Notes: a model not told the origin generated them from the sequence alone. Numbered from the stretch's first letter, positions 6,663 through 17,241 are shown. The stretch: 64,000 nt of DNA from Pseudomonas serboccidentalis (GCF_028830055.1 NZ_CP101655.1:1554780-1618779), one strand, 5' to 3'. Program-made: numbers and translations.

Positions 6663-9467
6663 TTAGTGAGCTTCATCCCAGTTGTTGCCGACGCCGACTT
6701 CCACCAGCAGCGGCACGTCCAGTTTCGCCGCTTCGCTCATGTGCAGGCGGATTTCCTGGCTCACCTGATCGACCAGATCCTCGCGAACTTCCAGCACCAG
6801 TTCGTCGTGCACCTGCAGGATGACTTTGGCGTCCAGTCCGGACGAAGCCAGCCAGTTATCCACCGCCACCATGGCTTTCTTGATGATGTCCGCCGCGGTG
6901 CCCTGCATCGGCGCGTTGATCGCCGTGCGTTCGGCGGCGGCGCGCTCCTGCGGCTTGTTCGAATTGATTTCCGGCAGGTACAGGCGACGGCCGAAGAACG
7001 TCTCGACGTAGCCCTGATCGGCCGCCTGCTTGCGGGTGCGCTCCATGTATTCGCGCACGCCCGGGTAGCGGGCGAAATAGGTGTCGATGTAGGCCTTGGC
7101 GGTCTTGGTGTCGACGCCGATGTCCTTGCCGAGCTTTTGCGCGCCCATGCCGTAGATCAGGCCGAAGTTGATCGCCTTGGCGCCACGGCGCTGATCGGAA
7201 GTCACTTCGTCGAGCTCGACCTTGAACACTTCGGCGGCGGTCGCGGTGTGCACGTCCAGGTTGTTGCGGAAGGCGTTCATCAGGCCTTCGTCTTTGGACA
7301 GGTGGGCCATGATCCGCAGTTCGATCTGCGAGTAGTCCGCGGCCAGCAGTTTGTAGCCTTTTGGTGCCACGAAGGCTTGGCGGATGCGCCGGCCTTCAGC
7401 GGTGCGCACCGGAATGTTCTGCAGGTTCGGATCGCTGGAGGACAAGCGACCGGTGGACGCCACGGCCTGATGATACGAGGTGTGGATGCGCCCGGTGCGC
7501 GGGTTGATCTGCTCCGGCAGGCGATCGGTGTAGGTGCTCTTCAGCTTGCTCATGGAGCGGTGCTCCATCAGCACTTTCGGCAAGCGGTGATCGTCCTCGG
7601 CGAGTTTCGCCAACACTTCCTCGGCGGTCGATGGCTGGCCCTTGGCGGTTTTCTTCAGCACCGGCAGGCCGAGTTTTTCGTAGAGGATCACGCCCAATTG
7701 CTTCGGTGAGCCGAGGTTGAACTCTTCTCCGGCGATCTCGAACGCTTCGCGCTCCAGCGCGACCATCTTGTTGCCCAGTTCAATGCTCTGGATACCGAGC
7801 AGTTCAGCGTCGACGAACGCGCCCTGGCGCTCGATGCGTGCCAGCACCGGCACCAGCGGGATTTCGATATCGGTCAGCACGCTGGCCAGGCTCGGGATCG
7901 CGCTGAGCTTTTCGAACAGGGTCTGGTGCAGACGCAAGGTGATGTCGGCGTCTTCGGCGGCGTACGGCCCGGCCTGTTCCAGGGCGATCTGGTCGAAGGT
8001 CAGTTGCTTGGCGCCTTTACCGGCGATGTCCTGGAAGCTCACGGTGGTGTGGTCCAGGTACTTCTGCGCGAGGCTGTCCATGTCGTGGCGGGTGGCGGTG
8101 GAGTTGAGCACGTACGACTCAAGCATCGTGTCGAAGGCGATGCCGCGCACGTTGATGCCCTGGCTTTGATCGCCGCCGATGGCGCAGTTGGCCAGAATGT
8201 TCATGTCGAACTTGGCGTGCTGACCGACCTTGAGTTTGTTCGGGTCTTCCAGAATCGGCTTGAGCGCGCGCAGCACGGTGTCGCGATCCAGCTGCTCCGG
8301 CACGCCGATGTAGGAGTGGGTCAGCGGGATGTACGCCGCTTCGTTGGCCTGCACTGCAAATGAGAGGCCGACCAACTGTGCCTGTTGCGCGTCGATGCCG
8401 GTGGTTTCGGTGTCGAAGGCGAACAGTTTGGCGTTGTGCAGTTTTTCCAGCCAGACGTCGAAGCGCGCTTGATCGAGGATGGTTTCGTACGCGGCTTCAG
8501 CAGGCGCTGCAGGGGCTTCTGCTGCTGGCGCGCTGAACAGATCGTCGGGCGGCGTGAGCTCGGTGGCTGCGCTCAGTTCCTGGCGCTTGGCGTCGCGATC
8601 CAGATCATTCAGCCAGCTCTTGAATTCCAGCAGGGTGTAGAGCTCGTAGAGTTTGGCCGGGTCTTCCGGGCCCATGCGCAGGTCGTCGAGGCCGATGTCC
8701 AGCGGCACGTCGACCTTGATGGTCGCCAGTTGATAGGAGAGGAACGCCATCTCCTTGTGCTCTTCGAGCTTGGCCGGCAGGGTCTTGGCCCCGCGAATCG
8801 GCAGGGTCGGCACGATGTCGAGCTGCGCGTAGAGCTCGGTCAGGCCGCCGTTGACGCCCACCAGCAGGCCGGACGCAGTCTTCGGGCCGATGCCGGGAAC
8901 GCCCGGGATGTTGTCGGAAGAGTCGCCCATCAGCGCCAGATAATCGATGATCTGCTCCGGAGCGACGCCGAATTTCTCCTTCACGCCCTCCACGTCCATC
9001 GAGCTACCGGACATGGTGTTGACCAAGGTAATGTGGCCGTCGACCAGTTGCGCCATGTCCTTGTCGCCGGTGGAGATGATCACCGGGCGATCCGCCGCCG
9101 CGCTGCTGCGCGCCAGGGTGCCGATCACGTCGTCAGCCTCGACGCCTTCCACGCACAGCAGCGGGAAGCCGAGGGCGATCACGCTCTGATGCAGCGGCTC
9201 GATCTGCACACGCATGTCGTCGGGCATGCTGGGACGGTTGGCCTTGTATTCGGCGTACATCTCATCGCGGAATGTCCCACCCTTGGCGTCGAAGACCACG
9301 GCGAACGGGCTGTCCGGGTACTGCTTGCGCAGACTCTTGAGCATGTTCAGCACACCTTTGACCGCGCCGGTGGGCAGGCCTTTGGAGGTGGTCAGCGGTG
9401 GCAGTGCGTGGAAAGCGCGGTACAGGTAAGACGAACCGTCCACCAGGACGAGGGGGGCTTGGCTCAT
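6663..9467 (-). CDS. polA: DNA polymerase I
   Basis: Okazaki-fragment processing and repair polymerase. The 934-residue protein has an N-terminal 5'-3' nuclease domain (about 1-290; [49 protein letters not shown]). Next is a 3'-5' exonuclease domain (about 330-520) with the DxE motif [10 protein letters not shown]. The C-terminal family A polymerase has motif [13 protein letters not shown], motif [15 protein letters not shown] and motif [11 protein letters not shown]. All catalytic acids look intact, so both nucleases and the polymerase should work. The ATG at 9467 ([13 protein letters not shown]) is preferred over an in-frame ATG four codons upstream, because homologs begin there. Transcribed towards the small RNA locus. 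Confidence 0.97.
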   Translation of the reverse strand: MSQAPLVLVDGSSYLYRAFHALPPLTTSKGLPTGAVKGVLNMLKSLRKQYPDSPFAVVFDAKGGTFRDEMYAEYKANRPSMPDDMRVQIEPLHQSVIALGFPLLCVEGVEADDVIGTLARSSAAADRPVIISTGDKDMAQLVDGHITLVNTMSGSSMDVEGVKEKFGVAPEQIIDYLALMGDSSDNIPGVPGIGPKTASGLLVGVNGGLTELYAQLDIVPTLPIRGAKTLPAKLEEHKEMAFLSYQLATIKVDVPLDIGLDDLRMGPEDPAKLYELYTLLEFKSWLNDLDRDAKRQELSAATELTPPDDLFSAPAAEAPAAPAEAAYETILDQARFDVWLEKLHNAKLFAFDTETTGIDAQQAQLVGLSFAVQANEAAYIPLTHSYIGVPEQLDRDTVLRALKPILEDPNKLKVGQHAKFDMNILANCAIGGDQSQGINVRGIAFDTMLESYVLNSTATRHDMDSLAQKYLDHTTVSFQDIAGKGAKQLTFDQIALEQAGPYAAEDADITLRLHQTLFEKLSAIPSLASVLTDIEIPLVPVLARIERQGAFVDAELLGIQSIELGNKMVALEREAFEIAGEEFNLGSPKQLGVILYEKLGLPVLKKTAKGQPSTAEEVLAKLAEDDHRLPKVLMEHRSMSKLKSTYTDRLPEQINPRTGRIHTSYHQAVASTGRLSSSDPNLQNIPVRTAEGRRIRQAFVAPKGYKLLAADYSQIELRIMAHLSKDEGLMNAFRNNLDVHTATAAEVFKVELDEVTSDQRRGAKAINFGLIYGMGAQKLGKDIGVDTKTAKAYIDTYFARYPGVREYMERTRKQAADQGYVETFFGRRLYLPEINSNKPQERAAAERTAINAPMQGTAADIIKKAMVAVDNWLASSGLDAKVILQVHDELVLEVREDLVDQVSQEIRLHMSEAAKLDVPLLVEVGVGNNWDEAH

Positions 9468-9541
9468 GAGCAGAATCAACCTTTTCGGCGGGCCCGGCGC
9501 TAGAATAGCGGGACCGTTGACGACAAAGGGACAAGGTTATC

Positions 9542-9832
9542 ATGCGTACGTTAAATCGCTTGCTGCTGGTCAGTTTGATTGCTGTCTCACCGCTGGCCGC
9601 GATGGCGGCGGATGATGCGCCGTCGGCGGAGCCGGAAGTTACCATCCGTACCGAGGGTGACCAAACCATCCAGGAGTACCGTCAGAACGGTTTCCTGTAT
9701 GCGATCAAGGTCACCAAGAAAGGATTCCCGCCCTATTTTCTGGTGCGTGCGGACGGTACCGATGCAAACTTCATCCGTTCTGATCAGCCGGATATGTTGA
9801 TTCCGGCATGGAAGATTTTCGAATGGAAGTAG
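9542..9832 (+). CDS. DUF2782 domain protein, secreted, function unknown
   Basis: A 96-residue protein with a Sec signal peptide (cleavage after AMA, about residue 22), then an acidic spacer and a compact beta-rich domain (TIRTEGDQTIQEYRQNG, GFPPYFLVRADG). It is of the DUF2782 type conserved beside polA in pseudomonads. It is divergent from polA with 74 nt between, where TAGAAT at about 9502 could be its -10 element. It lies 59 nt upstream of thrB and may be co-transcribed. A GC-rich inverted repeat (about 9848-9870) sits in the gap. No enzymatic motif is visible. Confidence 0.85.
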   Translation: MRTLNRLLLVSLIAVSPLAAMAADDAPSAEPEVTIRTEGDQTIQEYRQNGFLYAIKVTKKGFPPYFLVRADGTDANFIRSDQPDMLIPAWKIFEWK

Positions 9833-9891
9833 TCTCTTAAATTAATCGGCGCCGCTGTGCTGGCGGCGCCCGAACTGAGCAGTTTTTAACC

Positions 9892-10845
9892 ATGTCTGTG
9901 TTCACCCCCCTGGCTCGGCCCGAGCTGGAAACCTTTCTCGCCCCTTACGGGCTTGGCCGTCTGCTCGATTTCCAGGGGATCGCCGCCGGCAGCGAAAACA
10001 CCAATTTCTTTATCAGTCTGGAGCAGGGCGAGTTCGTTCTGACCCTGGTCGAGCGCGGCCCGGTGCAGGAGATGCCGTTCTTCATCGACCTGCTCGACGT
10101 GCTGCACGAGGCCGATCTGCCGGTGCCTTACGCACTGCGCACCACCGACGGCGTGGCGCTGCGTGAGCTGAAGGGCAAACCGGCGCTGCTGCAGCCGCGT
10201 CTGTCGGGCAAACACATTAAGGTCGCCAACGCCCAGCATTGCGCGCAGGTTGGCGAGTTGCAGGCGCATCTGCACCTGGCGACTCAGGGCGAGCGCATGA
10301 TCAAGCGCAAGACCGATCGCGGCCTGGACTGGATGCAGGAGGAGGGCACCGAGTTTCTCTCGCACCTGAGCGACGAGCCGCGTGCCTTGTTGCAAAAGGC
10401 CCTCGATGAAATCACCGAGCGCAAAGAGAAGATTCTCGCGCTGCCTCGGGCGAACATTCATGCCGACCTGTTTCGCGATAACGCGATGTTCGAAGGCACT
10501 CACCTGACCGGGCTGATCGACTTCTACAACGCCTGTTCGGGGCCGATGCTGTACGACGTGGCGATTGCCTTGAATGACTGGTGTTCGGACGATGATGGCC
10601 TGATCGACGGCCCACGAGCGCGGGCGTTCCTTGGCGCTTATGCGGCGCTGCGACCATTCACGGCGGCGGAAGCTGAGTTGTGGCCGACGATGCTGCGCGT
10701 GGCGTGTGTGCGGTTCTGGCTGTCGCGGTTGATCGCGGCGGAGCAGTTTGCCGGGCAGGACGTGTTGATTCACGATCCGAAGGAATTCGAGCAGCGGCTG
10801 GCGCAGCGGCAGCAGGTGCATACACCTCTACCGTTCGCCCTCTAA
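9892..10845 (+). CDS. thrB: Homoserine kinase (ThrB, aminoglycoside-phosphotransferase fold)
   Basis: Phosphorylates L-homoserine with ATP on the way to threonine. At 317 residues it belongs to the APH/choline-kinase-fold homoserine kinases found in Pseudomonas, not the GHMP-kinase ThrB of E. coli. Features are FQGIAAGSENTNFFI near the N terminus, the catalytic loop NIHADLFRDNAMFEG (Brenner-type HxDxxxxN) and the metal-binding Asp in GLIDFYNACSGP. It begins with MSVFTPLARPELETFLAPYGLG as usual. It is followed directly by a REPIN repeat. Confidence 0.95.
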   Translation: MSVFTPLARPELETFLAPYGLGRLLDFQGIAAGSENTNFFISLEQGEFVLTLVERGPVQEMPFFIDLLDVLHEADLPVPYALRTTDGVALRELKGKPALLQPRLSGKHIKVANAQHCAQVGELQAHLHLATQGERMIKRKTDRGLDWMQEEGTEFLSHLSDEPRALLQKALDEITERKEKILALPRANIHADLFRDNAMFEGTHLTGLIDFYNACSGPMLYDVAIALNDWCSDDDGLIDGPRARAFLGAYAALRPFTAAEAELWPTMLRVACVRFWLSRLIAAEQFAGQDVLIHDPKEFEQRLAQRQQVHTPLPFAL

Positions 10846-10849
10846 ATTT

Positions 10850-10961
10850 GTGGCGAGGGGGCTTGCCACCGTTGGAGTGCGGAGCGCTCCCCCAAGGATT
10901 CAGGATTGAAAATCTTTGGGGGCTGCTGCGCAGCCCAACGGGGGCAAGCCCCCTCGCCACA
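10850..10961. repeat. REPIN, family TGTGGCGAGGG (copy 1)
   Basis: Inverted pair of REP units: TGTGGCGAGGGGGCTTGCC at the left and its complement ending GCCCCCTCGCCACA at the right. Between them is a nested inverted repeat CCCCCAAGGATT...AATCTTTGGGGG. It lies between the convergent thrB and znuA genes. It shares its arms with the copy at 25712-25806. Confidence 0.85.
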
Positions 10962-10973
10962 GGATTTTGCGGG

Positions 10974-11894
10974 TTACAGAGATTCCAGGCATCCCGCCAG
11001 ATCATTGCCGAGCTTTTCCAGCACCTGCTCATAGCCCTGAGCCGTCGCCGGGGTGTACCCGCCCAACGCATCCAGTTCCGCCAGCTTCACCGGTAGCCCA
11101 GCCACCAGCGTCTCCGCCAGGCGCGGGCGCAACGGCGGTTCGCTGAACACACAGGTCTTGCCCACTTCCTGCAGGCGTTTGCGCATTGCCGCGACATGCT
11201 GCGCGCCCGGCTGCACTTCGGCGGCCACGCTGAACACACCAGCGTGCTTCAGGCCGTAAGCCTCCTCGAAGTAATCGAAGGCCTCGTGGAACACGAAGTA
11301 CGGCTTGCCTTCAATACCGGCCAGACGCTTCTTCAAACGTGCATCCAGTGCATCGAGGCGTCCATCGAACGCCTTGGCGTTGCTCTGATAGCGCTCGGCG
11401 TTGGCCGGATCAGCAGCGCTGAGGTCCGCGGCCATTTTGTCGGCAATTACCCGCGCGTTGACCGGCGATAGCCACAAATGCGCATCCAGGGTACCCGGGC
11501 GGTGATCGTGATCATGCTCGTCGGCCTCTTCGGCGTGGGAGTGGCTGTCTTCGGCAAAGCGGCGCAGCTTCATGCCTGGTAGATCCTGCACGGCGACGCT
11601 CGGCAGGGTCCGACCGTTCAGCACGCGAGGCAGGAAACCTTCCATGTCCGGGCCGATCCAGTACAGCAGGTCCACCGATTGCACTTTGCGCACGTCGGAC
11701 GGGCGCAACGCGTAGTTATGCGGCGAAGCGCCCGGCGGCAATAGCACTTCGGGAATGGCCACGCCGTCCTGCACTGCGGTGGCGATCAACTGCAACGGTT
11801 TGATGCTGGTGAGGACCTTGACCTCGGCCTGAGCCGAACCGATCAGCAGAAAACTGGCGACAAACGCCACAAAAACAGAAAAAAGTCGGGACAC
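10974..11894 (-). CDS. znuA: Zinc ABC transporter substrate-binding protein ZnuA
   Basis: Periplasmic high-affinity zinc receptor (cluster A-I/TroA fold). It has a signal peptide ending AQA, the N-terminal ligand region LPPGASPHNYALRPSD, and a charged His-rich loop HSHAEEADEHDHDH around residues 115-130 that is typical of ZnuA. Further zinc-site segments are DAHLWLSPVNAR, FVFHEAFDYFEEAYGL and VFSEPPLRPRLAETLV. The frame can also start at a GTG three codons earlier (11903). I prefer the GTG at 11894, because GAGTGG lies a suitable distance upstream and it gives a cleaner signal peptide. It is divergent from zur, sharing a gap of about 60 bp. Confidence 0.94.
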   Translation of the reverse strand: MSRLFSVFVAFVASFLLIGSAQAEVKVLTSIKPLQLIATAVQDGVAIPEVLLPPGASPHNYALRPSDVRKVQSVDLLYWIGPDMEGFLPRVLNGRTLPSVAVQDLPGMKLRRFAEDSHSHAEEADEHDHDHRPGTLDAHLWLSPVNARVIADKMAADLSAADPANAERYQSNAKAFDGRLDALDARLKKRLAGIEGKPYFVFHEAFDYFEEAYGLKHAGVFSVAAEVQPGAQHVAAMRKRLQEVGKTCVFSEPPLRPRLAETLVAGLPVKLAELDALGGYTPATAQGYEQVLEKLGNDLAGCLESL

Positions 11895-11921
11895 GATGAC
11901 CACTCAAGGAGGCGAGAACGG

Positions 11922-11936
11922 GTAACATAATAACGT
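11922..11936. promoter_or_regulatory. Candidate Zur operator between znuA and zur
   Basis: An AT-rich patch GTAACATAATAACGT stands out in the GC-rich 57-66 bp divergent gap. It carries two ATAAC/GTTAT-like half elements resembling gamma-proteobacterial Zur boxes, but symmetry is imperfect. The assignment leans on context: zur itself and znuA diverge here. Confidence 0.45.
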
Positions 11937-11960
11937 CTCTATCAAAACTCGTCGCCGCCC

Positions 11961-12443
11961 ATGCCTATTACACCGATTGCCAGCCGTCCCCACGACCACT
12001 CTCATTGCGTGCACAGCGCACTGACCGAGGCCGATGCCTTGTGCTCCCAGAAAGGCCTGCGCCTGACTGCGTTGCGCCGGCGGGTGCTGGAACTGGTGTG
12101 GCAGAGCCACAAGCCGCTGGGCGCCTACGACATTCTCGCGGTACTCAGCGAGCAGGACGGCCGCCGCGCTGCGCCGCCGACCGTGTACCGCGCACTGGAT
12201 TTTCTCCTGGAAAACGGCCTGGTACACCGCATCTCTTCGCTCAACGCCTTTGTCGGATGCGTGCATCCCGAGCATGCGCATCAGGGCCAGTTCCTGATCT
12301 GCCGCGACTGCCACGCCGCCATCGAGCTGGAACAGAAAGCCATCAGCGACGCGATTATCCAAAGCGCCAAAGACGTTGGTTTCATCGTCGAAGCGCAGAC
12401 CGTCGAAGTGGTCGGCCTGTGCGCCGGTTGCCAGGGGGCTTGA
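11961..12443 (+). CDS. zur: Zinc uptake regulator Zur (Np20, Fur family)
   Basis: Zinc-responsive repressor of the znu genes. The 160-residue protein has an N-terminal winged helix ([17 protein letters not shown] ... [20 protein letters not shown]) and a C-terminal dimerisation and metal domain. The structural zinc site is visible as CRDC (about residue 114) and a C-terminal CAGC. His-rich segments [13 protein letters not shown] and FVGCVH supply sensing ligands. Its stop overlaps the znuC start (TGATG), so zur-znuC-znuB form one operon and the regulator is autoregulated if the nearby operator is real. Confidence 0.94.
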   Translation: MPITPIASRPHDHSHCVHSALTEADALCSQKGLRLTALRRRVLELVWQSHKPLGAYDILAVLSEQDGRRAAPPTVYRALDFLLENGLVHRISSLNAFVGCVHPEHAHQGQFLICRDCHAAIELEQKAISDAIIQSAKDVGFIVEAQTVEVVGLCAGCQGA

Positions 12444-13228
12444 TGAGCAACCCGTTGATCCGTCTCCAGCACGTCGCTGTCACCTTTGCCGGGCAGGCCG
12501 TGCTGGACAACATCGAGCTGAGTGTCGAGCCGGGGCAGATCGTCACCCTGATCGGCCCCAACGGCGCCGGCAAGACCACTCTGGTGCGCGCCGTGCTCGG
12601 GCTGTTGAAGCCGGACAGCGGCAGCGTCTGGCGCAAGCCGAAGCTGCGCGTCGGCTACATGCCGCAAAAACTGCATGTCGATCCGACCTTGCCGCTGTCG
12701 GTGCTGCGCTTCCTGCGTCTGGTGCCCGGTGTAGACCGCCCGCGTGCATTGGCGGCGCTCAAGGAAGTCGGTGCCGAACACGTCATCGACAGCCCGGTGC
12801 AAAGCGTTTCCGGGGGTGAGATGCAGCGTGTGCTGCTGGCCCGGGCGCTGCTGCGCGAGCCGGAGCTGTTGGTGCTGGATGAGCCGGTGCAAGGCGTCGA
12901 TGTCGCCGGGCAAGCCGAGCTGTACAGCCTGATCACCCGCCTGCGCGACCGTCACGGCTGCGGCGTGTTGATGGTGTCCCACGATTTGCACTTGGTGATG
13001 AGCACCACCGATCAGGTGGTGTGCCTGAACCGTCACGTCTGTTGCTCCGGGCATCCCGAGCAGGTCAGCGGCGACCCGGCGTTCGTCGAGCTGTTCGGCA
13101 AGAACGCGCCGAGCCTGGCGATCTATCACCACCATCACGACCACGCCCACGATCTGCACGGTTCGGTGGTCAAGGCGCCCGGTGCGGGCCACACCCACGT
13201 TCACGGAGACCACTGCAAGCATGGCTGA
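12443..13228 (+). CDS. znuC: Zinc ABC transporter ATP-binding protein ZnuC
   Basis: ATPase of the zinc importer. At 261 residues it has Walker [11 protein letters not shown]-loop YMPQKL, signature [15 protein letters not shown], Walker [13 protein letters not shown] and the H-loop VSHDLH. The frame is open far upstream through zur, but the ATG at 12443 overlapping the zur stop gives the canonical [15 protein letters not shown]. The C-terminal tail after about residue 225 is strikingly His-rich (HHHHDHAHD ... [12 protein letters not shown]). This suggests a cytoplasmic zinc-binding extension; that function is my inference. Confidence 0.95.
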   Translation: MSNPLIRLQHVAVTFAGQAVLDNIELSVEPGQIVTLIGPNGAGKTTLVRAVLGLLKPDSGSVWRKPKLRVGYMPQKLHVDPTLPLSVLRFLRLVPGVDRPRALAALKEVGAEHVIDSPVQSVSGGEMQRVLLARALLREPELLVLDEPVQGVDVAGQAELYSLITRLRDRHGCGVLMVSHDLHLVMSTTDQVVCLNRHVCCSGHPEQVSGDPAFVELFGKNAPSLAIYHHHHDHAHDLHGSVVKAPGAGHTHVHGDHCKHG

Positions 13229-14009
13229 TTTTCTGTTGTATGCCCTGCTTGCAGGTCTGGCCCTGGCGGTGGTCGCCGGGCCTTTGGGCTCATTTGTGGT
13301 CTGGCGGCGCATGGCCTATTTCGGTGACACCCTGTCCCACGCCGCGCTGCTTGGCGTGGCGCTGGGCTTTCTGCTGGATGTCAGCCCGACCGTTGCGGTG
13401 ACGGTCGGCTGCTTGCTGCTGGCAGTACTGCTGGTGACGTTGCAACAGCGTCAACCGCTGGCGTCCGATACGTTGTTGGGAATTCTCGCACCGAGCACGC
13501 TCTCTCTCGGGCTGGTGGTACTAAGCTTCATGCATGAAGTGCGGATTGACCTGATGGCCTATCTGTTCGGCGACCTGCTGGCGATCAGCCCGACCGATCT
13601 GGCGTGGATCCTCGGCGGCAGCGCGGCGGTGCTGGTGTTGCTGGTGACGCTGTGGCGACCGCTGCTGGCGATCACCGTGCATGAAGAGCTGGCCAGGGTC
13701 GAAGGCCTGCCAGTGGCGGGTCTGCGCATGGCGCTGATGCTGTTGATCGCGGTGGTGATCGCGGTGGCGATGAAAATCGTCGGTGTGTTGCTGATTACCT
13801 CGCTGTTGATCATCCCGGCGGCTGCGGCACAGCGTCACGCCCGCTCGCCGGAGCAGATGGCCCTGGGCGCGAGCCTGCTGGGCATGCTCGCCGTGTGTGG
13901 CGGGTTGGCGCTGTCATGGTTCAAGGACACCCCGGCGGGGCCGTCTATCGTTGTGACGGCGGCCGCACTGTTTCTGCTGAGTTTTGTTCTGCCCCGTCGA
14001 GGGGTGTAG
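13221..14009 (+). CDS. znuB: Zinc ABC transporter permease ZnuB
   Basis: Inner-membrane permease of the cluster 9 (metal) ABC family, 262 residues with about eight hydrophobic segments. Family sequence features are [20 protein letters not shown] near the N terminus and [17 protein letters not shown] towards the C terminus. The ATG at 13221 ([13 protein letters not shown]) overlaps the last eight bases of znuC, which argues for translational coupling. The reading frame extends 13 codons further upstream within znuC, but that part is not conserved in character. Confidence 0.94.
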   Translation: MADFLLYALLAGLALAVVAGPLGSFVVWRRMAYFGDTLSHAALLGVALGFLLDVSPTVAVTVGCLLLAVLLVTLQQRQPLASDTLLGILAPSTLSLGLVVLSFMHEVRIDLMAYLFGDLLAISPTDLAWILGGSAAVLVLLVTLWRPLLAITVHEELARVEGLPVAGLRMALMLLIAVVIAVAMKIVGVLLITSLLIIPAAAAQRHARSPEQMALGASLLGMLAVCGGLALSWFKDTPAGPSIVVTAAALFLLSFVLPRRGV

Positions 14010-14046
14010 ACTTGCTCGCTTTTTGCGCAATTAGAGAGTCGCAGGA

Positions 14047-14760
14047 ATGAAGCCGTTCGCCTCCCGTTATCTGCTCCTTGTCGCATTTTCCGTGCTGCTG
14101 GGCGCCTGCCAAAGCACGCCGCCGGTGGCCGAAGTCCCCGACGCGCGGGCCACGGCCATCGCACAGCTGGAGCAAAGCCTGGCCAGTAGCGAACTGGCCA
14201 CCGCTGAAGACCAATTGGCCGCCTTGCAGGCACAGAACCCCAACGATCATTCCCTTGAGCAATACCAGCGCCAGTTGGCCGAAGCCTATCTGCGCCGCAG
14301 TCAGATCGTGTTGCAAAAAGGTGATGTGAACGCCGCAGCCACCGCGCTGAGCCGTGCCCGCGCCCTGATGCCCAAAGCCCCGGCGCTGACCGGTGGGGTC
14401 AACGGCGCCATCACTGAAGCCCGTAAAGCCGAGCTGGAAAAAGCCGAAGCGGCGCTGCTGGCGGCCGAAGCCAGACCGAAAGCCAAGGTGATCGATCCGA
14501 CCGCCGAGAGCACCACTATTGCGCTGAACATCAACGATAGCCGCAAACTTCGCCGGCAACTGGATGCGATCGCCGCCGATGTAGTGAATTACGAGTGTGC
14601 CGTCAGCATTCAGGCACCGCGCACCCACGATTATCCTTGGCTGGCGACGTTGCTGACCAAGCGGGTGAAGAAACTCAATCCGGATTTCGACCTGCAGATC
14701 GAAAAGCAGATCCTGCGCACGGTGCCGGCGCAGATGGTCTTGAGCCCTCGTAAACCGTAA
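14047..14760 (+). CDS. Lipoprotein of unknown function, helical repeats
   Basis: A 237-residue protein with a lipoprotein signal (lipobox LLGAC, Cys19). An Ala/Glu/Gln-rich helical region follows (about 25-160) that looks TPR-like (AIAQLEQSLASSELATAEDQ, EQYQRQLAEAYLRRSQIVL). A C-terminal segment (NYECAVSIQAPRTHDYPW) carries one Cys. It is conserved after znuB in pseudomonads and begins 37 nt after its stop, so it may be in the same transcript. No enzymatic motif is seen. A scaffold or envelope-stability role is only a guess. Confidence 0.75.
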   Translation: MKPFASRYLLLVAFSVLLGACQSTPPVAEVPDARATAIAQLEQSLASSELATAEDQLAALQAQNPNDHSLEQYQRQLAEAYLRRSQIVLQKGDVNAAATALSRARALMPKAPALTGGVNGAITEARKAELEKAEAALLAAEARPKAKVIDPTAESTTIALNINDSRKLRRQLDAIAADVVNYECAVSIQAPRTHDYPWLATLLTKRVKKLNPDFDLQIEKQILRTVPAQMVLSPRKP

Positions 14761-14840
14761 AAAAGATCGCAGCCTGCGGCAGCTTTTACATGGGATTGAG
14801 GTACACCCTGCAGGAGCTGCCGAAGGCTGCGATCTTTTGC
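14761..14840. repeat. REPIN, family GATCGCAGCCTGCGGCAG (copy 1)
   Basis: AAAAGATCGCAGCCTGCGGCAGC at the left and GCTGCCGAAGGCTGCGATCTTTT at the right form an imperfect inverted pair around about 35 nt. It starts at the stop codon of the lipoprotein gene and ends next to the convergent katE stop, so it may also serve as a bidirectional transcript end. Confidence 0.8.
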
Positions 14841-14842
14841 TT

Positions 14843-16981
14843 TTAGGCCGGAATGGCTTTCGCCTTAGGCTCCCGCGCCCAGACCCGATGCTGTCCGATC
14901 GCCGCAAAGAACGGTTTGCTCAACGCCGGCACCTCCTTGCCCTGCAGCAACCCCGCATCCGCCTCCAGCTTCAGCAGATCCTGCAACTGCTTGGCCTCGC
15001 CGTGCAGCGCAATCGCCTTCAGGTGCTTGTACGCCTCCAGCAAGTAATGCAACGCGACGCCATCGCCGCTCAACGCCTTGATCGACGCAGCGCCACCCGG
15101 CACGAACACCGCATCGAAGATCACCGAAGGCATGCCTTCCATCGACGCATCCACCGCCAGGCTTTTGCCGTCGGACGTCTTTACGGGCGCTGATGTCGGG
15201 CCCAGCAATTTGGCGTGCGCACCTTCAGCGGCGAGAGCCTTCTTCATCGCATCAATCGCCGCACCATCAACGCCGTTGGCGGCAAGAATCGCCACTTTGC
15301 GGGTTTTGATGCTTTCCGGCAGCAGATTGGCCTGACTCAGCGCCGGCGAATGATCGAACGAGGTTTTGCGCACTTGGACCGTGCCTTTGCTCGGCGCCGG
15401 CAGGCCCAGATTGGCCGCGACACGCTTGGCCAGTTCCAGGTCGATGTTGGCGAGAATCTCGTTCACTTCCCGCGCGCGAATGAACTCACGTTCAACCTTG
15501 CCCAGCTCGAAGCTGTAGGCAGCGATGATGTGCTCCTTCTCGTGCGGGCTCATGCTGTTGAAGAACAGTCGCGCCTGGGAGAAGTGGTCGCTGAACGATT
15601 CGCTGCGCTGGCGGATCTTGTTCGCATCGATGCGTTCCGGGTAACTCTCGAAGCCGCCGTCCTGCGCCGCTGGCGGGGTTTCCTTCGGCCAGCCGCCATC
15701 GATCGAATTCGGCTCGTAGGACGCGCGACCCTTGTCGATCACCGTGCGGTGCTGCGCGTCGCGCTGACCGTTGTGGAACGGCGCCACCGGGCGGTTGATC
15801 GGCAGTTCATGAAAATTCGGCCCGCCGAGTCGGCTGATTTGCGTGTCGGTGTAGGAAAACAGCCGACCTTGCAGCAGCGGATCGTTGGAGAAGTCGATGC
15901 CGGGCACGATATGGCCGGGGCAAAACGCGACCTGCTCGGTCTCGGCGAAGAAGTTGTCCGGGTTACGGTTGAGGGTCATCTTGCCCAGCGGGGTGATCGG
16001 CACGATTTCTTCGGGGATCAGTTTGGTCGGGTCGAGGATGTCGAAATCGAAGTCGTGTTCGTTTTCTTCCTCGATGATCTGCACACCCAGCTCCCATTCC
16101 GGATAGTCGCCCATCTCGATGGCTTCCCAGAGGTCGCGACGGTGATAGTCGGTGTCTTTACCGGCGAGCTTCTGCGCCTCGTCCCACACCAGCGAGCAGG
16201 TGCCGGCGGTCGGGCGCCAGTGGAATTTGACGAAGCGTGATTTGCCCTCGGCGTTGATCAGGCGGAAGGTGTGCACACCAAAGCCCTGCATGCTGCGCAG
16301 GCTTTTCGGGATCGCCCGGTCGGACATTGCCCAGATCACCATGTGCGCCGATTCCGGCACCAGCGAAACAAAATCCCAGAACGTGTCGTGGGCCGAGCCG
16401 CCGGTCGGGATTTCGTTGTGCGGCTCGGGCTTCACCGCGTGGACGAAGTCGGGAAACTTGATCGCGTCCTGAATGAAGAACACCGGCATGTTGTTGCCGA
16501 CCAGATCGAAGTTGCCTTCGTCGGTGAAGAACTTCACGGCAAAACCCCGCACGTCACGCACGGTATCGCCGGATCCGCGTGGCCCCTGCACCGTGGAAAA
16601 ACGCACGAACACCGGGGTCTTTTTTCCCGGATCCTGCAGGAAACCGGCCTTGGTCAGCGTCGAATGGTTCTCGTAGGCCTGGAAGAAACCATGGGCGCCG
16701 GTGCCGCGTGCGTGGACGATGCGCTCGGGAATGCGCTCGTGGTCAAAGTGCGTGATCTTTTCACGCATGATGAAGTCTTCCAGCAGCGATGGTCCACGCG
16801 GGCCAGCCTTGAGGGTGTTCTGGTTGTCGGCGACCTTCACCCCCTGATTGGTGCGCAGGGCCTGGCCGGTGGCGTCGGAGCGAAATTTCTCCAGGCTGTC
16901 GAGTTTGGCGTTGGTGTTGGCGCGATCCTGGGTATCGGTGCCGGCCAGTTGGCTTTTATCGGACGTAGGCTTCTTGCTCAT
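14843..16981 (-). CDS. katE: Catalase HPII (large-subunit monofunctional heme catalase)
   Basis: Disproportionates hydrogen peroxide. At 712 residues it is a clade 2 large catalase. The catalytic His is in [12 protein letters not shown] (about residue 90), the distal Asn in [12 protein letters not shown] and the proximal heme Tyr in [14 protein letters not shown]. After the core (to about 510) comes a C-terminal class I glutamine amidotransferase-like (DJ-1/PfpI fold) domain ([12 protein letters not shown] ... [14 protein letters not shown]). The N-terminal extension of about 70 residues is also typical of HPII. A GAGGAG Shine-Dalgarno sequence lies 10 nt before the ATG. HPII enzymes are usually induced in stationary phase, but I see no unambiguous promoter here. 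Confidence 0.95.
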   Translation of the reverse strand: MSKKPTSDKSQLAGTDTQDRANTNAKLDSLEKFRSDATGQALRTNQGVKVADNQNTLKAGPRGPSLLEDFIMREKITHFDHERIPERIVHARGTGAHGFFQAYENHSTLTKAGFLQDPGKKTPVFVRFSTVQGPRGSGDTVRDVRGFAVKFFTDEGNFDLVGNNMPVFFIQDAIKFPDFVHAVKPEPHNEIPTGGSAHDTFWDFVSLVPESAHMVIWAMSDRAIPKSLRSMQGFGVHTFRLINAEGKSRFVKFHWRPTAGTCSLVWDEAQKLAGKDTDYHRRDLWEAIEMGDYPEWELGVQIIEEENEHDFDFDILDPTKLIPEEIVPITPLGKMTLNRNPDNFFAETEQVAFCPGHIVPGIDFSNDPLLQGRLFSYTDTQISRLGGPNFHELPINRPVAPFHNGQRDAQHRTVIDKGRASYEPNSIDGGWPKETPPAAQDGGFESYPERIDANKIRQRSESFSDHFSQARLFFNSMSPHEKEHIIAAYSFELGKVEREFIRAREVNEILANIDLELAKRVAANLGLPAPSKGTVQVRKTSFDHSPALSQANLLPESIKTRKVAILAANGVDGAAIDAMKKALAAEGAHAKLLGPTSAPVKTSDGKSLAVDASMEGMPSVIFDAVFVPGGAASIKALSGDGVALHYLLEAYKHLKAIALHGEAKQLQDLLKLEADAGLLQGKEVPALSKPFFAAIGQHRVWAREPKAKAIPA

Positions 16982-17241
16982 CAGTCGTAAACTCCTCGGT
17001 TGACCCCGATACGGGCGGGGACTCTTGAGTGGTTCCCGGGCACGGCACCCGGGGTTTCAAGTCGCTTACTTAATGACTGACGAGGGTTTTGGGCGTTCCT
17101 TTTTTATGACCTTTGATCTTGTTATTGCCAAATCGAAGGTTAATTGCGAAATAAATGCTAAGAACCTCTATACGGACAGGCTAAAATGCGCGCCCGGCTA
17201 ACCGCTGATCCTTTTCTAACGCGCCCCACAAGGTTCGCTAC

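Noticed and set aside
8385..9503. Open frame of 372 codons on the plus strand across polA
   Set aside because: It is fully antisense to conserved polA codons, has no ribosome site and its composition is a shadow of the GC3-rich gene on the other strand. The same applies to long antisense frames over prlC, katE, ctaD, trpB, pntAa and gcdH.
12005..12442. Upstream extension of ZnuC through the zur gene
   Set aside because: It is an out-of-frame reading of zur; the ATG overlapping the zur stop gives the usual ZnuC start.
16982..17241. SAM or other methionine riboswitch before metN
   Set aside because: The leader from the likely -10 near 17181 is only about 50 nt long and shows no conserved riboswitch core or terminator/antiterminator pair.
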